From: Candidatus Omnitrophota bacterium
GTDB lineage: Bacteria; Omnitrophota; Gorgyraeia; S143-82
Direction of reading: 5' to 3'
Assembly: GCA_015494585.1 (NCBI GenBank)
Contig: WGAY01000027.1
Location: 1-33,067 of the forward strand
Length of the DNA stretch: 33,067 bases
Part shown: positions 1 to 9,187 of the stretch, piece after piece
Numbering within the stretch: the stretch's first letter is position 1
How the letters are laid out: each line of letters opens with the position of its first letter
Made by a program: the position numbers and the translations under genes
Notes under the pieces: generated by a model
Told to the model about the DNA's origin: nothing
The model's input: the letters and a program-made list of their open reading frames with translations, nothing else
Database searches by the model: none

Positions 1-2
1 GA

Positions 3-245
3 TATGAGATAAGGGCAGAAGATGTAACGAACATAGGCAGGGCAGATTTGACGATGATAATGAAGGATAGGATATATATTTTTGAGATAAAGCTAGACAC
101 AAAAGAGGATGCGATAAAGCAGATAAAGGAGAGGCAGTATTATAGGAAATACGAGAATCAGGACAAGCCTATCTATCTGGTAGGGATAAAGATAGGCAGT
201 AAGGAGAGGAATGTAGTTGGGTTTGAATGGGAGAGGATGAAGTAG
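3..245 (+). CDS. C-terminal fragment of AAA-ATPase-like / PD-(D/E)XK nuclease (DUF1703-type) protein, truncated by window start
   Basis: Open frame from nt 3 reads YEIRAEDVTNIGRADLTMIMKDRIYIFEIKL..., nearly identical to the C-terminus of the following ORF (314-1873), including the D...ExK motif; stop at 243-245. Confidence 0.85.
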   Translation, partial: YEIRAEDVTNIGRADLTMIMKDRIYIFEIKLDTKEDAIKQIKERQYYRKYENQDKPIYLVGIKIGSKERNVVGFEWERMK

Positions 246-313
246 GAAGGAGAGTTATTTAGACTAGAAATAGGATGCTAGATTAGAAAGAGAATAAAAG
301 ACGGAGAATTATA

Positions 314-1873
314 ATGGATAATTCGAGATTAAAGAGATTGCCCATAGGGGTGCAGGATTTTAGGGAGATAAGGGAGGAGGATTATCTCTATGTGGATAAG
401 ACTGAGCCGATATACAGGTTGATAACTGAGGGCAAGTATTACTTTCTCTCCCGCCCGCGCAGATTTGGAAAGAGTCTGCTTGTATCCACATTGAAATACC
501 TATTCCAGGGTGAGAGGGATCTATTCAAGGGGCTTTATATCTATGATAGGTATGATTTTCCGAAGTATCCGGTGATACATATATCGTTTAGGGGGGATAT
601 GCGTAGTCCTGAACAGCTTGAGAGAAAGATATTGAGTATTTTGAAGGGCAATGAAAAGGCATTAGGGCTAGACTGTGATAGTCTGGATGACCCTTCGGAT
701 TGCTTTGAAAGCTTGATTATTAAGGCTTATGAAAAATACAACCAAAAAGTTGTAATCCTGATAGACGAATACGACAAGCCTATCATCGACAATATAGACC
801 AGATAGAGGTAGCGATGGAGAATCGGAATATCCTGCGGGGGCTATATTCCATAATAAAGGATATGGATCCCTATATAAAATTTGCCTTCTTAACAGGGGT
901 AACCAAATTCTCAAAGGCAGGGATATTCTCTGGGTTGAATAATCTAAAGGACATAACATTATATCCTGAGTTTGGGAATATGCTTGGTATAACTCAGGAA
1001 GAACTAGAACAGCATTTTGGCGAACTCTTTATAAAAAATGGGGTAGATTTAGAGAAGGTAAGAGAATGGTATAACGGATATAACTTTTTGGGGAATCTTG
1101 TATACAATCCATTTGATTTATTAATGTTTGTGGATAGAAAATTCGTTTTTAAGAGCTATTGGTTTTCAACAGGCACGCCAAAGTTTTTGATAGATGTAAT
1201 AGATAAGGGTAAATTTTATATACCGAGACTATCAGCAGGGATAGAAGTAGACGATACAGTATTAGACAGCTTTGATGTAGATAGGATGCAACCAGAGGTA
1301 GTTCTGTTTCAGGCAGGGTATTTGACAATAGATAAAATGATAGAGCGTCCAATGGGGGGATGCGAATATTTGTTGAGATTGCCCAATAAAGAAGTGCGGG
1401 TATCATTGATGAGCACGCTATTAGATTATATAGAAGGAATAAGAGAAGATAGGGTAAGGCATCAAAACAAGATAACTAAATTAGTAGACAGTGCAGACAT
1501 AGAAGGGTTAAGGATCGAATTAGAGGCGCTATTTGCAGGAGTGCCGTATCACTATCATACACACGGGAAGATAGGCGAATATGAAGGTTATTATTCGTCA
1601 GTGATATATGGGTATCTACAGAGTACGGGATATCCGGTGATAGGGGAAGATGTAACCAGCCGTGGCAGGATAGATCTCACATTAATAACCAGAGATAAGA
1701 TATATATCTTTGAGATAAAGCTAGACACGAACGAATCTGCAATAAAGCAGATAAAGGAGAGGCAGTATTATAGGAAGTATGAGAATCAAGACAAGCCTAT
1801 CTATCTGGTAGGGATAAAGATAGGCAGTAAGGAGAGAAATATAGTTGGGTTTGAGTGGGAGAGGATGAATTGA
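314..1873 (+). CDS. AAA-ATPase-like protein with C-terminal PD-(D/E)XK nuclease-superfamily domain (DUF1703 type)
   Basis: 519 aa; N-terminal LPIGVQDFREIREEDYLYVDKTEPI...SRPRRFGKSLLVSTL (modified Walker A), VVILIDEYDKPI (Walker B), C-terminal GRIDLTLITRDKIYIFEIKL. Confidence 0.9.
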   Translation: MDNSRLKRLPIGVQDFREIREEDYLYVDKTEPIYRLITEGKYYFLSRPRRFGKSLLVSTLKYLFQGERDLFKGLYIYDRYDFPKYPVIHISFRGDMRSPEQLERKILSILKGNEKALGLDCDSLDDPSDCFESLIIKAYEKYNQKVVILIDEYDKPIIDNIDQIEVAMENRNILRGLYSIIKDMDPYIKFAFLTGVTKFSKAGIFSGLNNLKDITLYPEFGNMLGITQEELEQHFGELFIKNGVDLEKVREWYNGYNFLGNLVYNPFDLLMFVDRKFVFKSYWFSTGTPKFLIDVIDKGKFYIPRLSAGIEVDDTVLDSFDVDRMQPEVVLFQAGYLTIDKMIERPMGGCEYLLRLPNKEVRVSLMSTLLDYIEGIREDRVRHQNKITKLVDSADIEGLRIELEALFAGVPYHYHTHGKIGEYEGYYSSVIYGYLQSTGYPVIGEDVTSRGRIDLTLITRDKIYIFEIKLDTNESAIKQIKERQYYRKYENQDKPIYLVGIKIGSKERNIVGFEWERMN

Positions 1874-1874
1874 A

Positions 1875-1980
1875 GATAGAGAAGGGAGAATAGAGAAAGG
1901 ATGAAAATATATTGGTAAAAAAATCCTTCATAGTTCATTCTCCCTTCTCTATCCTTAATTAAAAAATGCTGTTGTTTTGA
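1875..1980. repeat. Dispersed hairpin repeat, copy 1 (17-bp perfect inverted repeat plus conserved tail)
   Basis: GATAGAGAAGGGAGAAT (1875-1891) pairs with ATTCTCCCTTCTCTATC (1937-1953); centre ATATTGGTAAAAAAATCCTTCAT and tail AAAAATGCTGTTGTTTTGA (1962-1980) recur at ~12.8 kb. Confidence 0.75.
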
Positions 1981-2198
1981 TTTTTGGGTCTTATTTCAAA
2001 AATAAGATGGAAGAAATCGAAATTCTAATGCATAATATACGGGAGTACCTATTCCATATATTTGTGGGTGCGTAGGGAGGATTGCAGGTGGGTCGAAGAA
2101 TTATTTACTTATTTGTGGATTCGAATTCTATATTGGAAAACAATAGATTGTGAAAGTAATAACAAGCCATAGCTTGGCTTTTAGTTTATTAGGAGGGA

Positions 2199-2666
2199 GT
2201 GATGGATACAGAAGTAAAAGATATCGTATCGGCAGTGGTCGAGAAGTGGCAAGGAAAAGAAGATGCCCTGATTATGATGTTGCACGAAATTCAGGAGAAA
2301 TTTGGTTACATCCCTCGCGATGTAGCCCTAGATCTTTCTACAAAGACAGGAGTGCCCTTAGCGCGCATATATGAGGTGATTACTTTTTATCATCTATTTA
2401 AGACATCTCCTCCAGGTAAACACAAGATAGCTGTGTGCATGGGGACGGCCTGCTATCTAAAGGGTGCACCTCAAATAGTAGAGAAGTTGAAAGAAATACT
2501 TGAGGTAGAAGAAGGGCAATCCACGCCGGATGGATTGTTTCAGTTCGAGACCGTAAGGTGCCTTGGCTGTTGTGGACTTGCACCTGTGGTTATGATAGAC
2601 GATAAGGTATATGGTAAGGTCAGGCCAGATCAGGTAATGGATATCTTGTCGGAATATAATAAATGA
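2199..2666 (+). CDS. NADH-dependent (bifurcating-type) [FeFe] hydrogenase subunit A / NuoE-like [2Fe-2S] protein
   Basis: 155 aa; MMLHEIQEKFGYIPRDVALDLSTKTGVPLARIYEVITFYHLFKTSPPGKHKIAVCMGTACYLKGAPQI...CLGCCGLAPVVMID; SD AGGAGGG; first gene of a Hnd/Hyd-like operon. Confidence 0.93.
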   Translation: MMDTEVKDIVSAVVEKWQGKEDALIMMLHEIQEKFGYIPRDVALDLSTKTGVPLARIYEVITFYHLFKTSPPGKHKIAVCMGTACYLKGAPQIVEKLKEILEVEEGQSTPDGLFQFETVRCLGCCGLAPVVMIDDKVYGKVRPDQVMDILSEYNK

Positions 2667-2717
2667 TAGACGAAAGAGATTTCTAAAAGATATCCGGGTT
2701 TAAAAAGAGAGGGGTTT

Positions 2718-3071
2718 ATGGTGAAGCTGGATTTAGAGAGGTTAAAAGGACTCCGGGCGGAATTGAAGGACAAAAATAAAGGGGATTATATCAAAGTAGG
2801 AATGAGTACCTGTGGAATAGCTGCGGGTGCAGATAAGGTCTATGAGCTGTTTAAAGAGGAAATAGAGAAGCGTGGTTTGCCTATCTCTCTGGAGAAATGT
2901 GGATGCTTGGGCATGTGTTTTGCAGAGCCATTGGTAGAGGTTGGGATGGCAGGGGCTCCGGTAGTTATATACGGCAGAGTCAATACCTCGGTAGCCCATC
3001 GTATCATAGACGAACATCTGTGTTGTGGAAGGATAGTTAGTGATCACGTGTACGAATTGAGGAGAAGCTGA
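2718..3071 (+). CDS. Thioredoxin-like [2Fe-2S] ferredoxin subunit (HndB-like)
   Basis: 117 aa; GMSTCGIAAGADKVYELFKEE...LEKCGCLGMCFAEPLVEV; between NuoE-like and NuoF-like genes. Confidence 0.88.
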   Translation: MVKLDLERLKGLRAELKDKNKGDYIKVGMSTCGIAAGADKVYELFKEEIEKRGLPISLEKCGCLGMCFAEPLVEVGMAGAPVVIYGRVNTSVAHRIIDEHLCCGRIVSDHVYELRRS

Positions 3072-3072
3072 T

Positions 3073-4824
3073 ATGGGCAATATGTATAAGAAGATAGTCT
3101 TTATCAAGGATACCAATGCCGGAAAGGCAGATCTAACTCGTCACTATGCGAGTCTGTTCGCCAAATACGCCAAACCATTTATAGAAGATATGCAATTGTA
3201 TGTAGTAAGGGCAGCTGACTTGGGTATATATGGCAAGGGAATGGTGGTAAAGATATGGCCCCAGAATATCTACTATGCATCGGTAAAAGAAGAGGATATT
3301 CCTGAGATAATCGAGGCTTCTGTTAAAAACGAAGGAGTTGTTGATAGACTCCTTTACCGTCCTTCTGATAAACAGATGCGTATTGTACTGCGTAACTGTG
3401 GTGTTATAGACCCTGAGAGCATAGATGAATATATAGCAAAAGATGGCTATGGTGGCCTTGAACGGGTATTATCAGGTATGTCTGCGGAAGATGTGATAGA
3501 GGAGATAAAGAAAAGCGGTTTGAGAGGAAGGGGAGGCGGAGGCTTTCCTACTTGGATGAAGTGGAATTTTGCCAGGAGTGTTTCTTCAGATGAGAAGTAC
3601 ATCATCTGTAATGCAGATGAAGGCGACCCTGGGGCCTATATGGATAGGAGTGTGCTGGAAGGTGATCCCCATTCGGTAATAGAAGGTATGATTATCGCTG
3701 GCTATGCAGTTGGGGCCTCTAAGGGGTTCTTTTACATAAGGGCAGAGTATCCACTTGCAATTGAACGTGTTAAACAGGCTATAGATCAGGCCTATGAATA
3801 TGGATTGCTTGGGGAGAATATCCTTGGAACTGGTTTTTCGTTTGATATAGAGATAAGGCTTGGTGCTGGTGCGTTTGTCTGTGGCGAGGAAACAGCCCTG
3901 ATTGCCTCTATTGAGGGCAAGAGGGGCACTCCCAGACCAAGGCCTCCTTATCCGTCTGTTAAAGGATTATGGGACAGACCCACGGTGATAAATAATGTCG
4001 AGACCCTTGCAAACGTTCCATTTATTTTGCTAAAGGGTGGAGATTGGTTTGCTAGCATTGGTACAGAAAATTCTAAAGGGACAAAGGTCTTTGCCCTGAC
4101 CGGTAAGGTGAAGAATTCTGGACTTATAGAGGTCCCTATGGGGACGACCCTCAGGGAGATAGTCTTTGACATAGGCGGTGGGGTTATTGGGGATAAGAAG
4201 ATAAAGGCAGTCCAGACCGGCGGACCTTCAGGCGGTGTTATACCTGAACACCTGCTCGATACACCGGTCGATTATGAAAATCTTCAACGGCTGGGATCGA
4301 TTATGGGTTCGGGGGGGATGATAGTTATGAGTGAAGATGATTGTATGGTGGATATATCTAAATTCTATCTAAAATTCTGTGTAGATGAGTCCTGCGGCAA
4401 GTGCGCTCCTTGTCGAATTGGTGGCTATCAGATGCTCAATATATTGAATAAAATTACAAATGGCGAGGGAGAAGAAAGGGACCTGGAGAATATATCTCTG
4501 ATTGCCCGAGCTATGCAGAGGGCATCCCTCTGTGGACTGGGCCAGACCGCTCCCAATCCTGTGGTTTCGACGATGAAGTTTTTTGAAGAGGAATACAGAC
4601 AGCATATCTTTGATAAGAAATGTCCTTCAGGTAAGTGTAAGAGGCTTATTCATTATGAAATAGTCCAGGAGAAGTGCGTCAGGTGCGGTATGTGTTATAT
4701 AAACTGTCCTGTCGAAGCCATAACTGGTTCTAAGGCAAAAGGATTTGTTATCCATCAGGACCTTTGTATAAAGTGTGGTAAGTGTTATGAGGTCTGTAAG
4801 TTTGGGGCAGTTATATTGAAATAG
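3073..4824 (+). CDS. NuoF-like FMN/NAD-binding subunit of bifurcating-type hydrogenase (HndC/HydB-like)
   Basis: 583 aa; GLRGRGGGGFPTWMKW, CNADEGDPGAYMDRSVLEGDPHSVIEGM, ESCGKCAPCRIG, and C-terminal 2x[4Fe-4S] CVRCGMCYINCP / CIKCGKCYEVCK. Confidence 0.95.
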   Translation: MGNMYKKIVFIKDTNAGKADLTRHYASLFAKYAKPFIEDMQLYVVRAADLGIYGKGMVVKIWPQNIYYASVKEEDIPEIIEASVKNEGVVDRLLYRPSDKQMRIVLRNCGVIDPESIDEYIAKDGYGGLERVLSGMSAEDVIEEIKKSGLRGRGGGGFPTWMKWNFARSVSSDEKYIICNADEGDPGAYMDRSVLEGDPHSVIEGMIIAGYAVGASKGFFYIRAEYPLAIERVKQAIDQAYEYGLLGENILGTGFSFDIEIRLGAGAFVCGEETALIASIEGKRGTPRPRPPYPSVKGLWDRPTVINNVETLANVPFILLKGGDWFASIGTENSKGTKVFALTGKVKNSGLIEVPMGTTLREIVFDIGGGVIGDKKIKAVQTGGPSGGVIPEHLLDTPVDYENLQRLGSIMGSGGMIVMSEDDCMVDISKFYLKFCVDESCGKCAPCRIGGYQMLNILNKITNGEGEERDLENISLIARAMQRASLCGLGQTAPNPVVSTMKFFEEEYRQHIFDKKCPSGKCKRLIHYEIVQEKCVRCGMCYINCPVEAITGSKAKGFVIHQDLCIKCGKCYEVCKFGAVILK

Positions 4825-4847
4825 GGATAGGTTATAAAGGAGAGGAT

Positions 4848-6593
4848 ATGGTAGTAAAGGCAACTATAGACGGAATACCGGTAGAGGTAGAATACGGGAC
4901 AACTATACTAGATGCAGCCAGAAGTGTGCAGGTCAAGATCCCTACCCTTTGTAAACACCCTGATCTGCCTGCATCGGCTGCTTGCGGTATCTGTATTGTA
5001 AGGGTAAAGGGCAACAATAAGATGCTAAGGGCCTGTTGTACGCCTCTGGAAGATGGTATGGAGATCATTACCAATGATCCGGAGATAGTAGAGGTCAGGA
5101 GGACCGTATTGGAGCTGATTTTATCTAACCATCCAGATGAGTGCCTTATCTGCGGTAGGAATAATAATTGTGAGTTGCAGAGGTTTGCAGCGGATTTTGG
5201 TATAAGGGAGGAGCGCTATTCCAAGTTCCTTAGAGATATACCTGCGGATGTTTCGACTGGGACGATAGAACTGCATCCCCAGAAGTGTATCCTCTGTGGC
5301 AGGTGCGTTGAGGTATGTCAGGAGGTTCAGGATGTCTGGGCCCTATCTTTCCTGGAACGTGGTTTCAATACCAGGATCTCTCCAGCAGGGGACATAGAGT
5401 TAAACGAATCTCCCTGTGTCAAGTGCGGACAATGTTCTGCCCACTGTCCAACCGGGGCCATCTTTGAGAAAGACGATACCTCAAAGGTCTGGGAGGCCTT
5501 AAGAGACGCTGATAAATACTGTGTTGTACAAATAGCGCCTGCGGTTAGGGTGGCTATAGGGGAGGCCTTTGGTTATCCTTATGGGACTAACCTTACGAAG
5601 AAGTTATATGCCCTGCTAAGGAGGCTTGGATTTAGGGCAGTCTTTGATACCTCTTTTGGAGCTGATCTGACCGTAATGGAGGAGGCCAGTGAATTTGTTA
5701 AGAGATTCGCCGAAGGCAGGGGGCCTCTGCCATTGATAACTACCTGTTGCCCTTCCTGGGTCGATTTTATGGAGAAATTTTATACAGATATGATAGAGCA
5801 CTTCTCGTCTGCAAAGTCCCCTCATGAGATGCTAGGGGTACTTTCCAAGACCTACTACGCAGAGAAGAATTCGATTCCACCAGAGAAGATATTTATGGTC
5901 TCTATTATGCCCTGTACATCCAAAAAGTATGAGATAACCCGCAGTGATGAGATGTTTGCCTCTGGTTATGCGGATATAGATGTTGTTTTAACCACTCGAG
6001 AATTGGCTAGGATGATAAAACAGGCCGGTATTGATTTTAACAACCTTGCCGATGAGGAACCCGACCACATACTAGGCGACTATACTGGTGCGGGGGTCAT
6101 ATTCGGGGCCACGGGTGGCGTTATGGAGGCGGCACTGCGCACCGCCTATTTCTTTATTAGTGGAGAGAATCTAAAGGAAGTGGAGTTTAAACAGGTGCGG
6201 GGTCTTGATGGTGTAAAAGAATGCGAAGTAGATGTGGCCGGCAGAGGGGTGCGGGTAGCAGTTGCCCATGGATTGTCGAATGTCGAGTTTATATTAAACA
6301 AGGTGCGGCGGGCAAAGGAGAAAGGAGAGGATTTGCCCTATCACTTTATCGAGGTTATGGCCTGCCCTGGTGGGTGCGTGGGGGGAGGTGGACAGCCTTA
6401 TGGTGTGACCGATGAGCTGCGTATAGCCAGGGCCAGGGGTTTGTATGAGGATGATGAAGGGCGGATAAGGTATGCGCATGAAAATCCCTATATAAAGAAA
6501 CTCTATGAGGAATTTTTAGGTGAGCCGCTAGGAGAGAAATCTCATCATCTGCTTCATACGAAATACACCCCCAGGCCGGTGTATGTAAGATGA
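4848..6593 (+). CDS. hydA: [FeFe] hydrogenase catalytic subunit (HndD/HydA-like)
   Basis: 581 aa; H-cluster motifs TTCCPSWVDFMEKF, MPCTSKKYE, EVMACPGGCVGGGGQP; N-terminal [2Fe-2S], HPDECLICGRNNNCELQ and two [4Fe-4S] motifs; C-terminal small-subunit-like tail. Confidence 0.95.
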   Translation: MVVKATIDGIPVEVEYGTTILDAARSVQVKIPTLCKHPDLPASAACGICIVRVKGNNKMLRACCTPLEDGMEIITNDPEIVEVRRTVLELILSNHPDECLICGRNNNCELQRFAADFGIREERYSKFLRDIPADVSTGTIELHPQKCILCGRCVEVCQEVQDVWALSFLERGFNTRISPAGDIELNESPCVKCGQCSAHCPTGAIFEKDDTSKVWEALRDADKYCVVQIAPAVRVAIGEAFGYPYGTNLTKKLYALLRRLGFRAVFDTSFGADLTVMEEASEFVKRFAEGRGPLPLITTCCPSWVDFMEKFYTDMIEHFSSAKSPHEMLGVLSKTYYAEKNSIPPEKIFMVSIMPCTSKKYEITRSDEMFASGYADIDVVLTTRELARMIKQAGIDFNNLADEEPDHILGDYTGAGVIFGATGGVMEAALRTAYFFISGENLKEVEFKQVRGLDGVKECEVDVAGRGVRVAVAHGLSNVEFILNKVRRAKEKGEDLPYHFIEVMACPGGCVGGGGQPYGVTDELRIARARGLYEDDEGRIRYAHENPYIKKLYEEFLGEPLGEKSHHLLHTKYTPRPVYVR

Positions 6594-6678
6594 TGTTGGA
6601 TATTAGGTGATAAAGGCTTTATATTTAGCTTTGAGATTTCAGTTTTGATGTGATACCATATTCTTACATGGAGGGCGC

Positions 6679-7143
6679 GTGTTAATGATTAAAAACAAAG
6701 GCTTTACTCTAATTGAACTCTTAGTCGTAATAGGTATAATTCTCTTGCTTGCGGCGATGCTCTTCCCAGCGCTTCAAGGGGCAAGGGAGCAAGGGCGCAG
6801 GGCAAAGTGTGTAAATAACCTGAAACAGATAAGCGCTGCCCTTCATATGTATGCATCTGACCACAATGAGAGGTTTCCTGATAAATTGCAAGATTTGGTT
6901 GACGAAGGCTACATCGATGATGTCAATGTCTTTATTTGCCCGAGCTCTGGGCTTACGTCTATTTCCTCTGCTGACGAGGGAAGTTATTTGTATAATAGCG
7001 GTCTAACGGAAAGTGCATCCTCCACTACCCCTATTGTATGTGACAAACCAGAAAATCACAAAAAGGGTGGCAATGTATTGTATGTTGGGGGTACAGTAAA
7101 GTGGTCTCCTGGGAAAAAGGGACAGTGGCAGCCTCCGTTTTAA
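6679..7143 (+). CDS. Type II secretion/type IV pilus-like prepilin (pseudopilin) with H-x-G-type C-terminal motif
   Basis: [33 protein letters not shown] prepilin signal; C-terminal [20 protein letters not shown] start at 6679 or ATG at 6685. Confidence 0.9.
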   Translation: MLMIKNKGFTLIELLVVIGIILLLAAMLFPALQGAREQGRRAKCVNNLKQISAALHMYASDHNERFPDKLQDLVDEGYIDDVNVFICPSSGLTSISSADEGSYLYNSGLTESASSTTPIVCDKPENHKKGGNVLYVGGTVKWSPGKKGQWQPPF

Positions 7144-7220
7144 TGGTAATAATTGGGTTCTAAGGTTAGCTAGTTTTTAGCTTTTAGTTTCTATTGGGGC
7201 GTTGTAACCAAGGAGGGGTA

Positions 7221-9161
7221 ATGAAAAAGGGGCGCCTTTCTATAAAGATATTTAGTCGTATATTGTTTGTTCTACTTATTGGTCAGGTTTTGTATGGACT
7301 TATTTATTTCCATGATGTTAAGGGCGAAAAGATAAAAGATGTGGCGAATCGCGAAAAATTGGCTGCGGAGATTATTAGAAGTAAGTTTGAAAGTATGCGC
7401 AGGGTTGGCAGTCTCGCAATAGATTCTATTACCAGCAATCCTGTTATAGAAGAGGCATTATATCTTAGACAAAGGGCGCGCCTTAAATTCTATACACTTC
7501 CGTTGTGGAAATCTCTAAAGGAAAAAGGAGTTGCCCAGTTTCAGTTTCATACACCACCCGCAACTTCCTTTCTGAGGCTTCATAAGCTTCGCAAATATGG
7601 CGATGACCTCTCAAAATTCAGGAAAACCGTTATTAAGTGTAACGCGGAAAGGCGTCCTATCTATGGCTTTGAATTAGGCCGCGGTGGATGGGGGTATAGG
7701 GTTGTTGCTCCTGTATTTTATATGGGCAGGCATACCGGTTCGGTTGAGTTGGGGATGAAAATAAGTGAGAATACTTTACAGGAATTTAAAGATATGCTTG
7801 GTGGGGAATGGGCCTTATTTTCCCTCTCAAAGCTTACCGAGGAGGGAGATCTTGTATGGTTGGATAAACCAAAGGCAATAGCTTATACTAATGATGATAT
7901 AAAGCAAAGTGATGTTTCTGATTTCTTAGAGGATAATCTTGATAAATTAAAAGATGGAGAGATTGTATCCCGGCTTGACCCAGAAGACGGGATGATAGAG
8001 GTATTATTGCCTATGAAGGATTTTTCGGGTAGAGTTGGTTTCGTATTTGTTTATCTTTATCCAAGTAATATGCAGGCCATTATAAGAGGAGTGATCTTAA
8101 AAACATTAGCGCTTTCCCTGATACTGCTTATAGTGATGTCGGTCGTCTCTATGTTGACAATAAATTCCTCTTTGAAACCAATTGTTGAAATAACTGGTAT
8201 GATAGATGAAATATCCTCTGGAGAAGGTGACCTTACAAAACATATAAGAGTGAATTCTAATGATGAGATTGGGGAACTTGCTAAAGGGTTTAATCGATTT
8301 ATAGATAGCCAAAGGGAAATGATAGGAGAAATAAAGGCGCGCGTGGATAAGCTTCTAGCTCAGATGAATGATCTGGTGAATCAGATTATACAGGTTGATC
8401 AATCTGCCAAGGAGCAGAATGACCATGTTTCACGCGTTGCAACGGCTGTTGAAGAGATGAACTCAACGGTAGCAGAGATCGCCAATAATGCTGATTCTGC
8501 GGTGCAGGTATCGGATGAGGCATCTAACAAGGCCAAACATGGCCGGGATGTAGTTGGACAGACAATGCAGGGTATGAATACCATTGCCCAGGTAGTGGGA
8601 CGGGCATCAGAGAGGATAAACAGCCTTGGCGAAAAGAGCGCCCAGATAGGTGAGATTATCGGGGTGATTGATGATATCGCTGACCAGACAAACCTGTTGG
8701 CATTGAATGCTGCAATTGAAGCGGCCCGCGCTGGCGAGCAGGGAAGGGGATTTGCGGTAGTTGCTGATGAGGTGCGAAAACTGGCAGAACGCACCTCTCA
8801 GGCTACAAAGGAGGTCGCTGACACCATAAAGACTATTCAAAAGGAGACAAAAGATGCGGTTTCTGCTATGGATGAGACCCGTCAGGAAGTGGAGAGGGGC
8901 AAAGAACTGGCAGATGCATCTTCTCAGGCCTTAAGCGAGATCGAGAATTCGACAGATACAGTGAGTGCAATGATAAGCCAGATTGCCAATGCTACTCGTG
9001 AGCAAAGTCGAGCAACCGAAGAGATTACACAGAGCATCGAGGGAATAACCCTTTTATCTAATCAGGCATCCGAGATAAGCTCTTCTTCGCGCCAAATAGT
9101 TGAGTCTCTGGCCAATCTAGTAAATGAGATAAAGTCTCAGGTAGATAGATTTAAGTTATAA
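7221..9161 (+). CDS. Methyl-accepting chemotaxis protein (dCache_3-like sensor, HAMP, MCP signalling domain)
   Basis: Two TM segments; [25 protein letters not shown] sensor motif; [45 protein letters not shown]. The ORF track starts at 7194, but SD AAGGAGGGG and ATG at 7221 are preferred. Confidence 0.93.
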   Translation: MKKGRLSIKIFSRILFVLLIGQVLYGLIYFHDVKGEKIKDVANREKLAAEIIRSKFESMRRVGSLAIDSITSNPVIEEALYLRQRARLKFYTLPLWKSLKEKGVAQFQFHTPPATSFLRLHKLRKYGDDLSKFRKTVIKCNAERRPIYGFELGRGGWGYRVVAPVFYMGRHTGSVELGMKISENTLQEFKDMLGGEWALFSLSKLTEEGDLVWLDKPKAIAYTNDDIKQSDVSDFLEDNLDKLKDGEIVSRLDPEDGMIEVLLPMKDFSGRVGFVFVYLYPSNMQAIIRGVILKTLALSLILLIVMSVVSMLTINSSLKPIVEITGMIDEISSGEGDLTKHIRVNSNDEIGELAKGFNRFIDSQREMIGEIKARVDKLLAQMNDLVNQIIQVDQSAKEQNDHVSRVATAVEEMNSTVAEIANNADSAVQVSDEASNKAKHGRDVVGQTMQGMNTIAQVVGRASERINSLGEKSAQIGEIIGVIDDIADQTNLLALNAAIEAARAGEQGRGFAVVADEVRKLAERTSQATKEVADTIKTIQKETKDAVSAMDETRQEVERGKELADASSQALSEIENSTDTVSAMISQIANATREQSRATEEITQSIEGITLLSNQASEISSSSRQIVESLANLVNEIKSQVDRFKL

Positions 9162-9187
9162 TCCCTTAACATAAGGAGGGAGATGAA

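Noticed and set aside
314-1873. Antiphage defence system
   Set aside because: The AAA/PD-(D/E)XK architecture is suggestive, but no other defence genes are present and the family is commonly found outside defence islands.
2164-2190. Small hairpin AAGCCA-TAGCT-TGGCTT followed by T-rich sequence upstream of the hydrogenase operon, considered as an attenuator
   Set aside because: Only a 6-bp stem with an interrupted T tract; too weak to call.
2150-2374. 74-aa ORF overlapping the hydrogenase NuoE-like gene
   Set aside because: Out of frame with a clear NuoE-like CDS; spurious.
8399-8794. 131-aa antisense ORF in the MCP gene
   Set aside because: Antisense shadow of the conserved MCP signalling domain; no SD or recognisable family.
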